A DNA stretch of 64,000 nucleotides. Source: Salinibacterium xinjiangense (GTDB taxonomy: Bacteria; Actinomycetota; Actinomycetes; Actinomycetales; Microbacteriaceae). Each line of letters begins with the position of its first letter. Position 1 is the first letter of the stretch. A program made the translations under genes and the position numbers. Location: NCBI RefSeq assembly GCF_014645015.1, contig NZ_BMLC01000002.1, forward strand, positions 558,001 through 622,000. The letters run 5' to 3'. Below the pieces are notes generated by a model, which was not told where the DNA came from, searched no databases, and saw only the letters and a program-made list of their open reading frames with translations. This document shows, in pieces, positions 29,310-36,477 of the stretch.

Positions 29310-29325
29310 ACGGAAGAAGGACGGG

Positions 29326-29745
29326 ATGGCAGCAACGCGATTCACCGTGATCGAAGCGGCGGCCCTGCTCGGAGTCAGCGATGACACCGTGCGCCGATGG
29401 GCAGAGGCACGCAGGCTCACGCTCGTTTCCGGTGCGAACGGACGATCGCTGGTCGACGGCCTCGAGCTCGCGGGCCTGGCGCAGGAGCTTGCGACCGAGT
29501 CTGCGCTCGCGGCGGCCTTCCCCACATCGAAGGCCTCGGCGCGCAACCGGATCACCGGCATCGTCACCAGGGTCGTCAAAGACGGCGTCATGGCGCAGGT
29601 CGAGTTGCAGGCTGGGCCGTTCCGAATCGTCTCGTTGATGAGCCGAGAAGCCGCAGACGAGCTCCAACTCGAACCTGGCACCCTCGCAACCGCGAGCGTG
29701 AAGGCTACGACCGTTGTCATCGAACTACCGGAGGCACATAAATGA
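29326..29745 (+). CDS. HTH-Mop molybdate-responsive protein (ModE-like)
   Basis: A 139-residue protein with an excisionase/MerR-type helix-turn-helix at residues 1-60 (FTVIEAAALLGVSDDTVRRWAE) and a Mop molybdate-binding domain from about residue 70 (ARNRITGIVTRVVKDGVMAQVEL, SREAADELQLEPGTLATASVKA). It probably binds DNA and molybdate or tungstate and controls mod expression. An AGAAGGA site precedes the ATG at 29326. Its stop overlaps the modA start (ATGA). Since ModC here lacks its own Mop domain, this may be the only molybdate-sensing part of the system. Confidence 0.88.
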   Translation: MAATRFTVIEAAALLGVSDDTVRRWAEARRLTLVSGANGRSLVDGLELAGLAQELATESALAAAFPTSKASARNRITGIVTRVVKDGVMAQVELQAGPFRIVSLMSREAADELQLEPGTLATASVKATTVVIELPEAHK

Positions 29746-30524
29746 AACGCGCGCTCGTAACCCTGGTCGCCGCAGGGCTGCTTCTGGCCGGATGCTCGGC
29801 TGCCCCCGCGACCCAGCCCACCCCGGAGCCCACCGCAGAAGACACCCTCACCGGAACCGTGAATGTCTTCGCCGCAGCATCCCTCACCGAAACATTCGGC
29901 GCTATCGCGGACGCGTTCACGAAGGAGCACCCCGATGTGAATATTGCCTTCAACTTCGGCGGCAGCTCGGCGCTTGCGACCCAGATCGTCGAGGGAGCAC
30001 CCGTCGACGTCTTCGCTGCGGCCAGCGGCACGACCATGAAAACGGTCACTGACGCCGCGCTCACCGACGGTGAGCCGACCGTCTTTGTGACGAACACTCT
30101 CGAGATCGCGGTTCCTGCGGGAAACCCCGGCGGTGTCAGCGGGCTGGCAGACTTCGCCAACCCCGACCTCAGCATCGCTATCTGCGCGGTGGAGGTGCCG
30201 TGCGGTGCGGCCTCGAAGACGGTGTTCGATGGTGCCGGAATCGTGGCAGCCCCGGACACGCTGGAGCAGGATGTCAAGGCAGTCCTGACCAAGGTCGAAC
30301 TCGGCGAGGTCGATGCTGGGCTGGTCTACAAGACCGACGTGCTCGCTGCCGGGGATAAGGTCGAAGGCATCGAGTTCTCCGAGGCGTCAACCGCCGTCGG
30401 AAAGTATCCGATCGTCCAGCTTGCGGCATCCACCAATAAGAATGCGGCCGCGGCCTTCGTCGCCTATGTGCTCTCTCCGGCCGGAAAGAAGATCCTTGAC
30501 CGTGCAGCGTTCGGCACGCCGTAA
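29742..30524 (+). CDS. modA: Molybdate ABC transporter substrate-binding lipoprotein
   Basis: A 260-residue periplasm-facing lipoprotein. Its signal peptide ends in the lipobox LLAGC at residues 14-18, so it is anchored at the outer face of the membrane. The mature part shows the ModA pattern: VNVFAAASLTETF, FNFGGSSALATQI, GAPVDVFAAAS, and VDAGLVYKTDV. It captures molybdate or tungstate. Operon HTH-Mop, modA, modB, modC, all overlapping. Confidence 0.95.
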   Translation: MKRALVTLVAAGLLLAGCSAAPATQPTPEPTAEDTLTGTVNVFAAASLTETFGAIADAFTKEHPDVNIAFNFGGSSALATQIVEGAPVDVFAAASGTTMKTVTDAALTDGEPTVFVTNTLEIAVPAGNPGGVSGLADFANPDLSIAICAVEVPCGAASKTVFDGAGIVAAPDTLEQDVKAVLTKVELGEVDAGLVYKTDVLAAGDKVEGIEFSEASTAVGKYPIVQLAASTNKNAAAAFVAYVLSPAGKKILDRAAFGTP

Positions 30525-31311
30525 GCGGCAGGGCTTCCTGTCGCCTGCCCTGTGGGTTCCCGCGGGGCTCGCACTGGCATTGCTGGGGCTGCCATTGGTC
30601 GCCCTGGTCGTCCGGGCTCCCTGGTCGCAGTTGCCCGAACTTCTCGCCCAGCCGAGCGTCGGTTCGGCTCTCGCACTGTCGCTCGCCACGGGCCTGATGT
30701 CGACGGCCATCTCGTTGGTGCTGGGCATTCCGCTCGCCCTCGTGCTCGCCAGGTCGGCACAGTGGGCCGCCGTGCCGCGACGACTCCTCCGTGCGCTCGT
30801 CACAGTGCCGCTCGTGCTGCCTCCCGTGGTCGGCGGTGTCGCACTGTTGTTGTTGCTGGGCCGCAGGGGGTTACTCGGGCAGTTCCTTCCGTTCCAGCTT
30901 CCGTTCACGACGGCGGCTGTGGTCATCGCGCAGGTCTTCGTCGCGATGCCTTTCCTCGTGCTCGCCGTCGAGGGTGCCCTTCGAGCTTCCGATCGACGGT
31001 TCGAGACGGCAGCAGCCACCCTCGGGGCGTCGAGGTTCACGATCTTCCGTCGCATCACACTGCCGCTCGTGTTTCCCGGAGTCGCCGCCGGTGCGCTGCT
31101 GTGCTTCTGCCGCGCGCTGGGCGAGTTCGGTGCCACGATCACCTTCGCCGGCAGCTTCCCCGGTGTCACCCAGACCCTGCCGATCGCGACCTACCTGCAG
31201 TTGCAGACGGATCCGGATGCCGCCATCGCCCTCTCGCTCGTACTGATGATCATCTCTGCCGCCGCCCTTGTCAGCCTGCGCGACCGCTGGGTGCCGGGGG
31301 TAACGGCATGA
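30502..31311 (+). CDS. modB: Molybdate ABC transporter permease
   Basis: About 269 residues with five to six helices and the ABC coupling loop ETAAATLGASRFTIFRRITLP. It forms the membrane channel for molybdate. The start is uncertain: GTG at 30502 is used here, but TTG at 30496 has a better-spaced GGAAAG site. Either start lies within the end of modA, so the genes are translationally coupled. Confidence 0.93.
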   Translation: MQRSARRKRQGFLSPALWVPAGLALALLGLPLVALVVRAPWSQLPELLAQPSVGSALALSLATGLMSTAISLVLGIPLALVLARSAQWAAVPRRLLRALVTVPLVLPPVVGGVALLLLLGRRGLLGQFLPFQLPFTTAAVVIAQVFVAMPFLVLAVEGALRASDRRFETAAATLGASRFTIFRRITLPLVFPGVAAGALLCFCRALGEFGATITFAGSFPGVTQTLPIATYLQLQTDPDAAIALSLVLMIISAAALVSLRDRWVPGVTA

Positions 31312-32030
31312 GCGTTGCGGCCCGGCTCAGGCTCGCGCGTGGAGCCTTCACCCTCGACCTGGAGCTCGTGGTCACCGTTGGCCGCACGCTCGCCCTGCTC
31401 GGACCGAATGGCGCGGGAAAGTCGACGGCATTGGGCATGCTCGCGGGCATGATCGACCTCGATTCCGGTTCGATCGTCGTGGGCGGCCGTGTGCTCGACG
31501 ACGACTCGACGCATGTCGAGACCGAGCATCGTCGCGTCGGGGTGATGTTCCAGGATTACCTGCTCTTCCCGCACCTGAGCGTGCTGGAGAACGTCGCCTT
31601 CGGCGCGCGCTCCACCGGAGTGCCGCGGGCCGCGGCGCGTGGTGCAGCGCTCGAATGGCTCGACCGGCTCGGTATCGCCGACCTTGCCTCGAGCCGCCCA
31701 CCACAGCTCTCCGGTGGGCAGGCCCAGCGTGTCGCACTCGGCAGGGCGCTCGCCAGCGATCCTAAACTGCTGCTGCTCGACGAGCCTCTGGCGGCCCTCG
31801 ACGTCGAGATCCGCGAGGAGGTGCGCGCAGAGCTCGGCCGGCACATCCGGGAGTGGGGCGGACCGACGATTCTCGTCACACATCTCTTCGATGATGTGGT
31901 CGCCCTCGCAGACGATGTGGTCGTCATCGAGCGCGGGCGCGTCACGCAGCGCGCCACGGTTCGTGAGCTCGTGCAGGCGCCGGCGACTTCCTACGTCTCG
32001 CGACTCGTCGCCAGCTGGTCAGACGACTGA
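31308..32030 (+). CDS. modC: Molybdate ABC transporter ATPase, short form without Mop domain
   Basis: A 240-residue ATPase. Walker A GPNGAGKST, Q-loop FQDYLLFPHL, signature LSGGQAQRVALGRAL, Walker B LLLLDEPLAALD, H-loop LVTHLF. Full-length ModC has about 350 residues with a C-terminal TOBE/Mop regulatory domain; this one stops after the ATPase. The ATG overlaps the modB stop (ATGA). An inverted-arm element follows the gene. Confidence 0.95.
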   Translation: MSVAARLRLARGAFTLDLELVVTVGRTLALLGPNGAGKSTALGMLAGMIDLDSGSIVVGGRVLDDDSTHVETEHRRVGVMFQDYLLFPHLSVLENVAFGARSTGVPRAAARGAALEWLDRLGIADLASSRPPQLSGGQAQRVALGRALASDPKLLLLDEPLAALDVEIREEVRAELGRHIREWGGPTILVTHLFDDVVALADDVVVIERGRVTQRATVRELVQAPATSYVSRLVASWSDD

Positions 32031-32065
32031 CGCGGCATCCATCCGCGACTCGCCCCACCCCGGCC

Positions 32066-32173
32066 TTCCGAAATGACGGAGTTCTCGTTCCGAGATGACG
32101 GGACGGGCAGGGTTTGCCGCGTGATAGTGCGTTCAGTGAACGGGCAGGATGCCGCAACTCCGTCATTTCGGAA
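32066..32173. repeat. Inverted-arm intergenic element, copy 3 (with extra internal arm)
   Basis: Left arm TTCCGAAATGACGGA (32066-32080), right arm TCCGTCATTTCGGAA (32159-32173), 78 bp apart. A further near copy of the left arm, TTCCGAGATGACGGGA, lies inside at 32088-32103, as if the arm had been duplicated. It lies between the convergent ends of modC and the DUF1275 gene. Confidence 0.85.
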
Positions 32174-32239
32174 GCGGGCGGAAGGAGCGGCGGCAGCGGG
32201 GACCGGATGCCGCGGCGGGGGTGCTTCGCCCGGCAGCGG

Positions 32240-32938
32240 TTACTCGGCGGGGGTGCCGGTGGCGTGTGGTCGCCCGAGATGGCCGACGAGCGTGGTCAGC
32301 AGGGTGATGCCGGCGGCCACGAGGATTCCGGCAGGGAGGGAAATCTGCAACAGGAGCGCGCCGACCGCGGCTCCGGCGCCGATCAGGGCGATCGCGAGCA
32401 CGCGGCGCGGCCACGGGTGACCCTTGCTCCTGGCGGCGAACACCGAGTCGTAGGCCAGCCCGACGATTGTCGAGGTGACGACGACGGTGGTGACATCCTT
32501 CACACCGATATGCCTGGCGGCACCGGCCTGCATCCCCATCGCGAGACCGAGGGCTCCGGTGACGGCGAGCTTGACGGGTTCGATCGGGTCGGCGATCACG
32601 AGCATGGGCACCGCGGCGGCGGCGAGCACGAGCCCGACGATCGCAAACAGCACGGTGGAGCGGCCCGACCAGCCGCCGGCGACAGGCCTGAGGGTCCTGC
32701 CCGAGACCGCAGCGCCGAGCATGAACAGCACGAGTGCGATGATCGGGCCGATGATCGGCAAACCGTCTGCTCCGGTCAGCGCCATCCCGAGAATCACGAC
32801 GTTGCCGGTCATGTTGCCGGTGAAGACGCGGTCGAGGCCGAGGTACCCGACAGCGTCAATCACACCGGTCGAGAAGGTGAGCGCGAGCATGAGCGAGAGG
32901 TGCAGGCGGTCAGGATTGCGGCGCAGCGTGTCGATCAC
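32240..32938 (-). CDS. DUF1275 (YoaK-type) membrane protein
   Basis: A 232-residue membrane protein with about six helices. Family marks are TFSTGVIDAVGYLGLDRVFTGNMTGN (positions 18-43 of the chain, overlapping the first helices), GLAMGMQAGAARH and TTVVVTSTIVGLA. Function in the family is not established. The GTG at 32938 follows a GGGAGA ribosome site; the frame is open to 33001. It is divergent from the acetamidase gene, with a perfect dyad between them. Confidence 0.88.
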   Translation of the reverse strand: MIDTLRRNPDRLHLSLMLALTFSTGVIDAVGYLGLDRVFTGNMTGNVVILGMALTGADGLPIIGPIIALVLFMLGAAVSGRTLRPVAGGWSGRSTVLFAIVGLVLAAAAVPMLVIADPIEPVKLAVTGALGLAMGMQAGAARHIGVKDVTTVVVTSTIVGLAYDSVFAARSKGHPWPRRVLAIALIGAGAAVGALLLQISLPAGILVAAGITLLTTLVGHLGRPHATGTPAE

Positions 32939-32986
32939 GGTTTCTCCCTGGGGTGTGCGCGACCCCCGGCCGCTGGCTTCAGTCGC

Positions 32987-33003
32987 TAGTGTTCTAGACA
33001 CTA
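32987..33003. promoter_or_regulatory. Perfect dyad operator candidate
   Basis: TAGTGT-5-ACACTA around a TCTAG core, placed between the divergent DUF1275 and acetamidase genes and just before the latter's start region. The AT-rich dyad stands out from its GC-rich surroundings and is a good repressor-site candidate; no regulator gene is next to it. Confidence 0.6.
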
Positions 33004-33030
33004 ATGGAACCGATAAGGGACTTTGTCACC

Positions 33031-34080
33031 ATGGATGCCCTGCAACCCGGCCTCGGCCCCATCCGGTCGGCGACCTACCTCCCCGTCGATCCCGCCACGG
33101 TGCTGTGGGGCCGGCTCCCGTGCGCCACGGATTCTGCGGTGCTCACGATCGACCCTGGCACCGAGGTCACGATCGACACGATCAGCCATGAGGGCGTTCT
33201 CGAAGACCAGGGCAGGGATCCCCGCGCCTTCTTCGGCGGCTTCGGAGTCGTCGAGGTGCTCGACGATGCGGTGGCGCTCGCCGCCTCCAATTACGACCGG
33301 GCGGATGGTGGCCCCCACGTGATCTCCGGCCCGATCCGTGTCACTGGCGCTCGCGTCGGCGACCTGCTCAGGATGACCGTGCTCGAGACCCTCCCGCGGG
33401 TGCCGTACGGCATCATCTCGAACCGCCATGGTCGCGGGGCGCTGCCCGGCGAATATCCGGAGCGCGGCGACATCGTGAGCGTGTTTGCCGGGGTCGACGG
33501 TGACCATGGGACGATGCCGCGGGTGCTCGGCGGTGTGCACGATGTGCGGTTTCCGCTGCATCCATTCCTCGGTGTCATGGGGGTCGCCGTCGCCGGAAAC
33601 CAGCGCCCGCATTCGGTGCCGCCCGGCAGTCACGGCGGCAATATCGACGTGAACCTGCTGACCGTCGGCGCTTCGCTGTACCTCCCGGTGCAGGTCGACG
33701 GCGCCCTGGCTTACATCGGCGATCCGCACTTCGCGCAGGGTGACGGCGAGGTCGCGCTGACGGCGATGGAGGCGTCGCTGCGGGCGACCATCCGGTTCGA
33801 AGTGGTGGCACACGAGGTCGCGGTGACGGAGTTCGGCGAGTTGGTCGGGCCCCTGGCCGAGACGCACGAGTTTCTTGTTCCGACGGGAATGGATACCGAC
33901 CTCGACGTCGCCATGCAGGACTGTGTGCGTGCGGCGATCGCCCTACTGAGGGCTCGCTACGGAATGGATGCCGCCCACGCGTACGCCTACCTCAGCGCCG
34001 CGACAGACTTCAACATCTCCCAGGTGGTCGACCTCGTCAAGGGTGTGCACGCCAGAATCAGGAAGGCCGACTTTGCCTGA
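33031..34080 (+). CDS. Acetamidase/formamidase
   Basis: A 349-residue member of the FmdA/AmdA family that releases ammonia from formamide or acetamide. Evidence: PVDPATVLWGRLPC, ISHEGVLEDQGRDP, HVISGPIRVTGARVGDLLRM, PGSHGGNIDVNLLTVGASLYLPV (split over two blocks), GDPHFAQGDGEVALTAMEAS and the C-terminal YLSAATDFNISQVVDLVKG. The ATG at 33031 has AAGGGA ten bases before it; an ATG at 33004, right after the dyad, is an alternative. It overlaps the amidase gene that follows by eight bases, suggesting a joint role in amide nitrogen release. Confidence 0.93.
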   Translation: MDALQPGLGPIRSATYLPVDPATVLWGRLPCATDSAVLTIDPGTEVTIDTISHEGVLEDQGRDPRAFFGGFGVVEVLDDAVALAASNYDRADGGPHVISGPIRVTGARVGDLLRMTVLETLPRVPYGIISNRHGRGALPGEYPERGDIVSVFAGVDGDHGTMPRVLGGVHDVRFPLHPFLGVMGVAVAGNQRPHSVPPGSHGGNIDVNLLTVGASLYLPVQVDGALAYIGDPHFAQGDGEVALTAMEASLRATIRFEVVAHEVAVTEFGELVGPLAETHEFLVPTGMDTDLDVAMQDCVRAAIALLRARYGMDAAHAYAYLSAATDFNISQVVDLVKGVHARIRKADFA

Positions 34081-35647
34081 GCGCGACGGGCAGCCTGAGC
34101 GCGACGGGCAGCCTGAGCGCGACCAGCAGCCCGGGGATGTGCAGCTTCTTGGCGCGTTCTGGCGCTACGAGAAGGCGTTGGCAACCAACGATCTCGACAC
34201 CCTCGACCTGTTGTTCGCACCCGGAGCCGGCACGATTCGCGGCGATGCTGCGGGAATTCTGGTCGGGCACGACGCGATTTCTGGCTTTCGCAGGGGGCGC
34301 GGGGGAGTTGCGGCCCGCGACATCCTGCACGTGCAGGTCATCGATATTGCGGATGATGCGGCTCTCGTCATCGCGGTCACGGCGCCGCTCACGGGCGGTC
34401 GCGGCCAGCAGTCGCAGTTGTGGAGGCGCGAGGCCGGATCATGGGTGGTCGCCGCCGCGCACGTGTCGCTGCCCGCGCCCGCCGTGAACCCGTCGATCTG
34501 GCGCACGGTCGGCACCCCGCTCGTCGTCGGGGCGGCGACGGGGGCTCTCGCGGGTGAGACGGTCGCGGTGAAGGACCTGTACGACATAGAAGGGTTCGCG
34601 GTGGGTGCCGGAATCCCGGCATACCTCGCGGAATCTGCGCCAGCCTCGGGAACGTCCCCGGCCGTGGCGTCGCTGCTTGCGGCGGGCGCATCGATCACCG
34701 GGATAGCCCAGACTGACGAGTTCGCGTATTCGATCGCCGGACGGAACCCGCACTACGGCACGCCGCCGAATCCGGCGGTGCTGGGAGCGCTTCCCGGGGG
34801 TTCATCGAGCGGACCGGCGTCGGCGGTCGCCACCGGGCAGGCTTCGATAGGCCTCGGCACCGATACTGCGGGATCCATCCGTATTCCTGCCTCCTACCAA
34901 GGGCTGTGGGGTCTTCGGTCGACCCACGGCGCGATCAGCATGGATCGGCTCGTCGCGCTCGCTCCGACCTTCGACACTGTCGGGTGGATCACGCGGGACC
35001 CCGCAACCCTACGAGCGGCATCCCAATCGAGTCTCGACGCTGCCGTGCAACGCGCTGTGGAGCCGCGATTCGCGATCGCTCCGGCGCTTGCGGTCCACGT
35101 CGAGCCGGCGGTGGGCGACGCATTTACCGCTGCCGTCGATCGGCTGGATGCTTCCGAGGTCGACCTCGGAGACATTGACGAACTGTTCCTGATTTTCCGC
35201 ACTGTTCAGGCCGCGGAGGCCTGGCGCACGCACGGAACCTGGATCCGCGCTCATCCTGGTGCGCTGGGCGCCGATGTTGCCGCGCGGTTCGCCTTCGCAT
35301 CCACGATCACCGCGCAGCAGGAGTCCGCGGGGCGGCGTGCGCTTCAGGATGCGCGGGCCAGACTCGAGGCCGTGCTCGGCCACAGGGTGCTTCTGGTGCC
35401 ATCAGCGTCATCCACTGCTCCATCGGTGGGGGCGGACGCAGAACTCATCGAGCGCACGAGGCAGGACACACTTCGATTGACCTGCATCGCGGGGCTGACA
35501 GGTCGCCCCGCGTTGAGCGTTCCGCTGTTGGGCGTGCCGCAGCCCGGGGCGCTTCTGCCGGCGCCCGCCGGTCTATGCCTGGTCGGGCCGCGATTCGGTG
35601 ACCTCGCGCTGATCGGCCTCGCAGAAGACCTCACCACAGCCGGCTGA
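34073..35647 (+). CDS. DUF3225 (AtzH/HpxZ-like) domain fused to an amidase
   Basis: A 524-residue fusion. After a repeat-rich start (three PERDGQ-like units) comes a SnoaL-like DUF3225 domain, residues 22-140 (FWRYEKALATNDLDTLDLLF, GHDAISGFRRGR, RREAGSWVVAAAHVS). Then an amidase-signature hydrolase follows with the Ser-cisSer-Lys triad: lysine in VAVKDLYDIEG, serines in GGSSSGPASAVATG and GTDTAGSIRIPAS. Separate DUF3225 proteins accompany AtzE-type amidases in cyanurate degradation and the HpxY amidase in Klebsiella purine use. Here the two parts are one chain next to pucG, so oxalurate or a related ureido acid is a reasonable substrate guess. Start TTG 34073 with GGAAGG six bases upstream. 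Confidence 0.85.
   Translation: MPERDGQPERDGQPERDQQPGDVQLLGAFWRYEKALATNDLDTLDLLFAPGAGTIRGDAAGILVGHDAISGFRRGRGGVAARDILHVQVIDIADDAALVIAVTAPLTGGRGQQSQLWRREAGSWVVAAAHVSLPAPAVNPSIWRTVGTPLVVGAATGALAGETVAVKDLYDIEGFAVGAGIPAYLAESAPASGTSPAVASLLAAGASITGIAQTDEFAYSIAGRNPHYGTPPNPAVLGALPGGSSSGPASAVATGQASIGLGTDTAGSIRIPASYQGLWGLRSTHGAISMDRLVALAPTFDTVGWITRDPATLRAASQSSLDAAVQRAVEPRFAIAPALAVHVEPAVGDAFTAAVDRLDASEVDLGDIDELFLIFRTVQAAEAWRTHGTWIRAHPGALGADVAARFAFASTITAQQESAGRRALQDARARLEAVLGHRVLLVPSASSTAPSVGADAELIERTRQDTLRLTCIAGLTGRPALSVPLLGVPQPGALLPAPAGLCLVGPRFGDLALIGLAEDLTTAG
34076..34129 (+). repeat. Three 18-bp tandem units in the amidase N-terminus
   Basis: CCTGAGCGCGACGGGCAG is present twice perfectly and once with two changes, starting one codon after the TTG start. 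It encodes PERDGQ units and may vary in number between strains. Confidence 0.85.
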
Positions 35648-35667
35648 CGGCCGCTGTGAGTCGTAGA

Positions 35668-36366
35668 TCAGGCGCTGAGGCGCCGATCAACCCGGTGGGT
35701 GCAGGCGACGCTGGTGTCAGGTGTCACCATCATGGTGACCAGTGGGCCGTCGCGGTTGACGACGGTGAACCCGAGCCTTGTCGCCAGCGCCATCGATTTC
35801 GCGTTGCGCTCATCGACCACCGCGAACACCCACCGTGCATCGATGCGGTCGAACAGCATGTCGATAACGGCGCATACGGCCTCGGTGGCCAGTCCGGCTC
35901 CGCCATGGGCCGAACCAAGAATCCAGCCGATCTCGGCCGAACGGAAGTCGGGATGCACCGTCCGCAGGTGCACCGACAGGTCGCCAACAAGTGTGCCGTC
36001 GCGCTCGATCGCCAGGGCCAGAAGATCGTCAGCCTGAGCGAGCACGGTGTGCTGGGTGCGATCTTTGAGGTGTTGGAGTGATTCCGCGCGATTACGCAGG
36101 GGCCATGACAGGAAGCGGGTCACGCCCTCATCCGACTGCATCTGGTGCCACGCATCGGCGTCGGAGAGCCGGTGCGGACGAATCACGAGCCGCTCGGTGC
36201 GAACGATCGGCGAATCGAGCGGCTCGTCCAGGCGCGAGCCGCGAAGCAGACGGGGAGTGCTGAAACCGAGCGACGAAAGACGTCGACGAAGGCGGCGTGT
36301 CAGTGGGATGGAGCTTCTCCTGGAGTCAACAATGGGGTGTTTCGTGAGTGTGATCACATCTCCCAT
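35668..36366 (-). CDS. GNAT-family N-acetyltransferase (RimJ/RimL-like)
   Basis: A 232-residue protein. After a basic N-terminal stretch of about 50 residues comes the acetyltransferase domain: IVRTERLVIRPHRLSDADAW, GDLSVHLRTVH, IGWILGSAHGGAGLATEAV (acetyl-CoA loop), and NAKSMALATRLGF. It should acetylate an amino group of a protein or small molecule. The frame is open far upstream in an overlap with other genes, so the ATG at 36366 is a choice by domain fit and is moderately certain. The C-terminal end converges with the amidase gene. Confidence 0.82.
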   Translation of the reverse strand: MGDVITLTKHPIVDSRRSSIPLTRRLRRRLSSLGFSTPRLLRGSRLDEPLDSPIVRTERLVIRPHRLSDADAWHQMQSDEGVTRFLSWPLRNRAESLQHLKDRTQHTVLAQADDLLALAIERDGTLVGDLSVHLRTVHPDFRSAEIGWILGSAHGGAGLATEAVCAVIDMLFDRIDARWVFAVVDERNAKSMALATRLGFTVVNRDGPLVTMMVTPDTSVACTHRVDRRLSA

Positions 36367-36465
36367 CGTAGATACGTAATCTATGAATTTCCCCGGAACA
36401 GGTGAACTCGGGAGGGGCTTGCGCAATTCGGTTCGATCTGAAAGATGCTGGAAGCACGAGATCCG

Positions 36466-36471
36466 TACCAT
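36466..36471 (+). promoter_or_regulatory. Leaderless -10 box of pucG
   Basis: TACCAT, six bases before the ATG at 36478; it supports this start over the one at 36445. Confidence 0.45.
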
Positions 36472-36477
36472 GGACTC

